Of a stretch of DNA of 51,587 bases, positions 48,773-51,587 are shown piece after piece (position 1 is the stretch's first letter; every line of letters begins with the position of its first letter). A model generated the notes under the pieces. It had not been told where the DNA came from, ran no database searches, and saw only the letters and a program-made list of their open reading frames with translations. Source of the DNA: Oscillospiraceae bacterium (GTDB lineage: Bacteria; Bacillota; Clostridia; Oscillospirales; Oscillospiraceae); assembly GCA_902798545.1 (NCBI GenBank), contig CADBWQ010000014.1, positions 1-51,587 on the forward strand, given 5' to 3'. The position numbers and the translations under genes are program-made.

Positions 48773-48814
48773 GTGAGAAAACTCCTTTCGATGCTTCAAT
48801 TATGGTACATCTGA

Positions 48815-50113
48815 TTATTCCGAAACTACTGCCGGGAGAGACTCTCCGTAGAACACCTCGGCGAAGCGGGCCAAGCTCTCGGTGTCGCGGGCACCCGCGG
48901 TCTCAAAGCAGGAGTGCATGGCCAGCTGGGCAAGGCCGATGTCCGCGGTGGGGAGAGGAATCTGGGACTCCGAGAGGCTGCCCAGGGTGGAGCCGCCGGG
49001 GATATCCGAACGATTGGTATAGTTCTGCCAGGGAATCTTATGCTGATTGCAGAGCTTCTTCAGCACTGCAGCGGAGAACGCGTCTGTGGCGTAGCGCAGG
49101 GAACCCTGATGTTTGATGACGATGCCGCCGTTGAGACAGGGACGGTTGACCGGATCGGAGGCTTGGGCGGCGTTCGGGTGAACCGCGTGGGCGTTGTCGG
49201 CGGAGACCAGAAAACTCCGGCTGACCATCCGATGGTAGTCTTCGACAGAGAGGCCGAGAGACAGGCAGATGCGCTCGAGAACATCCCGCAGAAACCCGGA
49301 GTCCGCACCCTGACGGCTGCGGCTGCCGACCTCTTCGTTGTCGAAGATGCAATGGACGGCAACGCTGTCCTGCGGACGGGCGTTCAGGAAGCCCAGAAAA
49401 GAACCGTAGCAGCATTGCAGATCGTCCAGACGGGCGGCGGAGAGGAATTCCTTCTTCGGGCCCCAGAGGCGGGGCGCTTCCCGGGTACAGAGGTATAAAT
49501 CCGCACCGAGGATACGCTCCGGCATGGTGCCCAGACGGCCTGACAGCTGTGCCCAGAAGGCGTCAGCATCTCCCGCTTCGCAGAGTATGGGGAGCAGGTC
49601 TGTCTGGGGATTCAGAGGCTTCTTCTCACTGTCGTGACGGGTCAGATGCGGGGCGAGGGAGGGAATGATCAGAAGATCCTCCTCCGGCCAGACCAGGTGA
49701 TAACTCAGATGATCCCCTTCATCAAGCAGCACACGCCCGGCAAAGGAGAGGGGACGGTCCATCCAGCTGCTGTCCACCGGGCCGCCATAGCGTTCAACAT
49801 TGAGTCGAACGATGCCTTCGGTTACGATTCCGGAACCGGGTTTAATCTTATAGGACGGAGAGTCGCTGTGAGCAGCGATCAGGTGAAAACTTTGAAGGTC
49901 CCTGCCGGGGCCTTCCGGCAGAATGAAGGAGAGAACAGCAGAACCATTGCGCTCGACATAGTACTTCCCTCCGGGAGCAAGAGCCCAACGGTCCTCCTCA
50001 TGCAGCTCCGTGAAGCCGGCCTCGTCCAGCTCTCGCTTCAGATTCGCAACTGTGTGGAAGGCGGTGGGGCTTTTTGCCAGAAAGTGCAGAAGCTTTTCGT
50101 TGACTTGATTCAT
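48815..50113 (-). CDS. M18-family aminopeptidase
   Basis: A 432-residue metallo-aminopeptidase. The zinc ligands lie in AAHSDSPSYKIKP (His/Asp), IFDNEEVGSRSRQGADS (the catalytic Glu pair) and SADNAHAVHPN; the late histidine is in AMHSCFETAGARD. The M18 fold removes acidic or neutral residues from peptide N-termini and forms large dodecamers. The ATG at 50113 has GAGG 5 bases upstream; the first 13 codons of the longer frame are leader. It sits mid-operon, 47 bases after the CpXC gene. Confidence 0.93.
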   Translation of the reverse strand: MNQVNEKLLHFLAKSPTAFHTVANLKRELDEAGFTELHEEDRWALAPGGKYYVERNGSAVLSFILPEGPGRDLQSFHLIAAHSDSPSYKIKPGSGIVTEGIVRLNVERYGGPVDSSWMDRPLSFAGRVLLDEGDHLSYHLVWPEEDLLIIPSLAPHLTRHDSEKKPLNPQTDLLPILCEAGDADAFWAQLSGRLGTMPERILGADLYLCTREAPRLWGPKKEFLSAARLDDLQCCYGSFLGFLNARPQDSVAVHCIFDNEEVGSRSRQGADSGFLRDVLERICLSLGLSVEDYHRMVSRSFLVSADNAHAVHPNAAQASDPVNRPCLNGGIVIKHQGSLRYATDAFSAAVLKKLCNQHKIPWQNYTNRSDIPGGSTLGSLSESQIPLPTADIGLAQLAMHSCFETAGARDTESLARFAEVFYGESLPAVVSE

Positions 50114-50160
50114 AATTTCCTCGGATCTGCCGACGGTTCGGCCCGGCGGCATTCTGTAGT

Positions 50161-50799
50161 TTATGAGATACCGGCGGCAAAGCTGTCAGCCCATGCGCTG
50201 TCATAGACGTATCGTTTGGGCTCCATGCTGATGCGGGCGGAGAACTCATGCCGCAGGAGCTGATAATAAGACTCATCCAGTGGAATCAGCTGATTCTTGC
50301 CACCACGCCCGTGAAAGGTGATGACTTCGTCTCCGGTTTCGGTGCTCCCGGCATAGAACGGTTCTCTGGTCAGAATAAACCCAGGATTCTGACTCTGAAA
50401 CTGTGATTTTGCGATATACTTATAAATCTCCAAGATACGGTCATCCCGCCCCATGACAAAGGCCATGAGCTTTTCCCGGAGCTCGTGGATATCGTGGACA
50501 ATCCGTACACGCAGGCCCATATGGGCGCTCGACATGTTCAATGCTCTGACATAATCCGGAATCTGCGCCTCCTCGTGTACCACCTGAATCCAGACGTTGT
50601 TCTCCGAGTCATAGAATGAGAGGTCATATTCCAGACGGTCTTTCCTTCCGCAGTATGGGCACCTGTACTTAAACAGTGCTCCGGAGATCGTCTGATTCAC
50701 GACGTCGGGCAGCTGGTTGTCGATGCTCCGATATACCATTACGTCGATCCCTTCGACACATTGAGGGCAAAGGAGATGTATCCTTTCGGGGGCAGCCAT
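50161..50799 (-). CDS. CpXC-domain zinc protein
   Basis: A 212-residue protein that opens with a CpXC domain: LCPQC at the front and RCPYCGR about 30 residues later, with DVVNQTISGALFKYRCPYCG between, should bind one zinc. The remaining 140 residues form an alpha/beta region (IRVQVVHE-like strands, ELREKLMAFVMGRDDRILEI) found in long members of the family. The function is unknown. GAGGAG stands 10-14 bases before the ATG. It is the first gene of a four-gene operon. Confidence 0.82.
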   Translation of the reverse strand: MAAPERIHLLCPQCVEGIDVMVYRSIDNQLPDVVNQTISGALFKYRCPYCGRKDRLEYDLSFYDSENNVWIQVVHEEAQIPDYVRALNMSSAHMGLRVRIVHDIHELREKLMAFVMGRDDRILEIYKYIAKSQFQSQNPGFILTREPFYAGSTETGDEVITFHGRGGKNQLIPLDESYYQLLRHEFSARISMEPKRYVYDSAWADSFAAGIS

Positions 50800-50880
50800 T
50801 TTTCCACGCTCCTCTCGCGGTCAAACTCATTGAAAAGAAATGATCCGCTTTCTGCGGCCTCGGGCGGGGTTGCTACCTGT

Positions 50881-50909
50881 ATTTTATCAAACGGAGGAAG
50901 AGATTGCAA
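50881..50909 (-). promoter_or_regulatory. Promoter of the CpXC operon
   Basis: TTGCAA (50904-50909), a 17-base spacer and TAAAAT (50881-50886) on the minus strand. Confidence 0.65.
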
Positions 50910-51075
50910 CAAAAGGTCTGAGAATCTTGAACGGGTATAAAATCGGTTTGTTCTATAGAATAGAAAAATATGTGCCAAAGACAGTTTATCTATTGGAGAG
51001 TTGATGCCTGCAGAATAACAACTCTGACCAGAACCCCGTGACAAGCGGCTGGGCAAACTTCACAGATAAAAAGCA

Positions 51076-51107
51076 GGAACACAAGGGGGACGACCCCCTT
51101 GTGTTCC
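51076..51107 (-). terminator. Terminator behind the activase gene
   Basis: A perfect 14-base stem (GGAACACAAGGGGG with its complement) around a 4-base loop. TGCTTTTT follows on the minus strand. Confidence 0.85.
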
Positions 51108-51130
51108 CATCATAGTAAAAAAAGGAAATA

Positions 51131-51587
51131 TTACTTCTTTGCGAGACCCTTCTGGCGGGCATACTCCGCGGCACCCAGCGCGCCCATGAGCTGCGGGTCG
51201 GTCTTGAGGTTGATGACCTTCAGCTTGAGGACATGCTCGATGGCTTCCTTCAGGCCGTCGTTCTTGGCGCAGCCGCCCGTCAGGGTGATGCTGTCGGTGG
51301 CGCCGGCCTTTTTCGCCATAACGAAGCAGCGCTTCGCAACAGCCATCTCGATTCCGGCAGCGATCTCATCCGTGGCCTTGCCCTCACCAACGAGGGTGAT
51401 GACCTCGGACTCGGCGAAGACAGTGCACTGGGCGGTGATGGGGATGACGTTCTTCGCTGTAAGGCTGAGCTTCGAGAACTCGGGCAGACTCAGCTCAAAG
51501 GAGCGGGCCATGGCCTCGAAGAAACGGCCGGTACCGGCGGCGCACTTGTCATTCATGGCGAAGTTCTTTACGGTGCCGTCAGTATCA
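51131..51587 (-). CDS. Acyl-CoA dehydratase activase, 3' part (cut by window edge)
   Basis: The last 151 residues of an HgdC/BadF-type ATPase, read from the window edge (DTDGTVKNFAMNDKCAAGTG). The cysteine in NDKCAAGTGRF and that in ITAQCTVFAESEVI bind the [4Fe-4S] cluster shared by the dimer, and TLTGGCAKNDGLKEAIEHVL is the second phosphate motif of the ASKHA fold. Such activators drive one-electron reduction of 2-hydroxyacyl-CoA dehydratases in amino-acid fermentation, or of benzoyl-CoA reductases. The N-terminal half lies beyond 51587. The internal ATG at 51556 is not the start. Confidence 0.9.
   Translation of the reverse strand, partial: DTDGTVKNFAMNDKCAAGTGRFFEAMARSFELSLPEFSKLSLTAKNVIPITAQCTVFAESEVITLVGEGKATDEIAAGIEMAVAKRCFVMAKKAGATDSITLTGGCAKNDGLKEAIEHVLKLKVINLKTDPQLMGALGAAEYARQKGLAKK

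Larger units (their letters stand above)
50800..51130. other. Gap before the activase gene
   Basis: About 330 bases. It holds the CpXC-operon promoter and the activase terminator. I see no gene in the rest (about 50910-51070). Confidence 0.55.

Noticed and set aside
1-51587. CRISPR arrays, tRNA or rRNA genes, intact insertion sequences
   Set aside because: I read all gaps for regular repeats, cloverleaf-like sequence and transposase motifs and found none; only the recombinase relic remains.

Overview
The window looks like a chromosomal segment of a moderately GC-rich, anaerobic, fermentative Firmicute of the class Clostridia, with Oscillospiraceae or a related gut family as the best guess. 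The evidence is the yggS-sepF-divIVA-ileS-lspA-rluA-type synteny, an Rrf2 regulator divergent from cysK, a TPP-riboswitch-controlled thiT, a YesM/YesN-type two-component pair, a 2-hydroxyacyl-CoA dehydratase activase and strong AGGAGG ribosome binding sites. No rRNA, tRNA, CRISPR array, phage or intact insertion sequence was seen. This placement is inferred from gene content only.

Layout. 1-3.3 kb: an XRE regulator with a zinc ribbon, a short relic that resembles a serine-recombinase C-terminus, and an arsR - permease - mini-thioredoxin operon with a recognisable ArsR operator. 3.4-6.7 kb: cysK, divergent from an Rrf2 regulator - DUF364 - trmO operon. 6.8-10.6 kb: a CobW-type GTPase translationally coupled to a Tes/TrsS-like radical SAM protein (with a suspicious -1-frame tail behind it), thiT with its riboswitch, and a TSCPD protein. 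10.7-14.3 kb: a heterodimeric ABC exporter. 14.4-19.5 kb: an esterase, an amino-acid permease, a small unknown protein and a GntR(YtrA)-ABC-permease operon with a perfect palindromic operator. 19.6-34.7 kb: the housekeeping core, with miaB-mutS-CPBP protease on the minus strand and mutL-miaA-yggS-sepF-divIVA, then ileS-lspA-RluA-type synthase, on the plus strand. lspA carries an extraordinary 217-residue charged/low-complexity tail. 34.7-38.9 kb: a tiny membrane protein, a [4Fe-4S] aldo/keto reductase, an aminotransferase and a GPH sugar symporter. 39.0-44.8 kb: a YesN/YesM two-component system whose third gene is a sugar-binding lipoprotein without ABC transporter partners, then a GntR-LacI hybrid regulator and an iron-sulfur flavoprotein. 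45.2-47.5 kb: an ECF-S-like membrane protein, a small secreted-type LysM peptide with a double-glycine leader behind an unusual promoter with 11-bp tandem repeats, and an S66 LD-carboxypeptidase. 47.7-51.6 kb: a CpXC - M18 aminopeptidase - macrodomain - NUDIX operon and the 3' part of an acyl-CoA dehydratase activase cut by the window edge.

How the parts work together. The best-supported units are sulfur control (Rrf2/cysK with GGAATT half-sites in both promoters), mismatch repair plus tRNA A37 modification (mutS/mutL with miaA/miaB; trmO acts on the same tRNA position), division-site proteins beside ileS/lspA, and a sugar-sensing block. The most unusual items are the double-glycine-leader LysM peptide beside a peptidoglycan-type carboxypeptidase, the LspA tail, and the CobW/radical-SAM pair. 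All functions are assigned by reading motifs; no database search was run.
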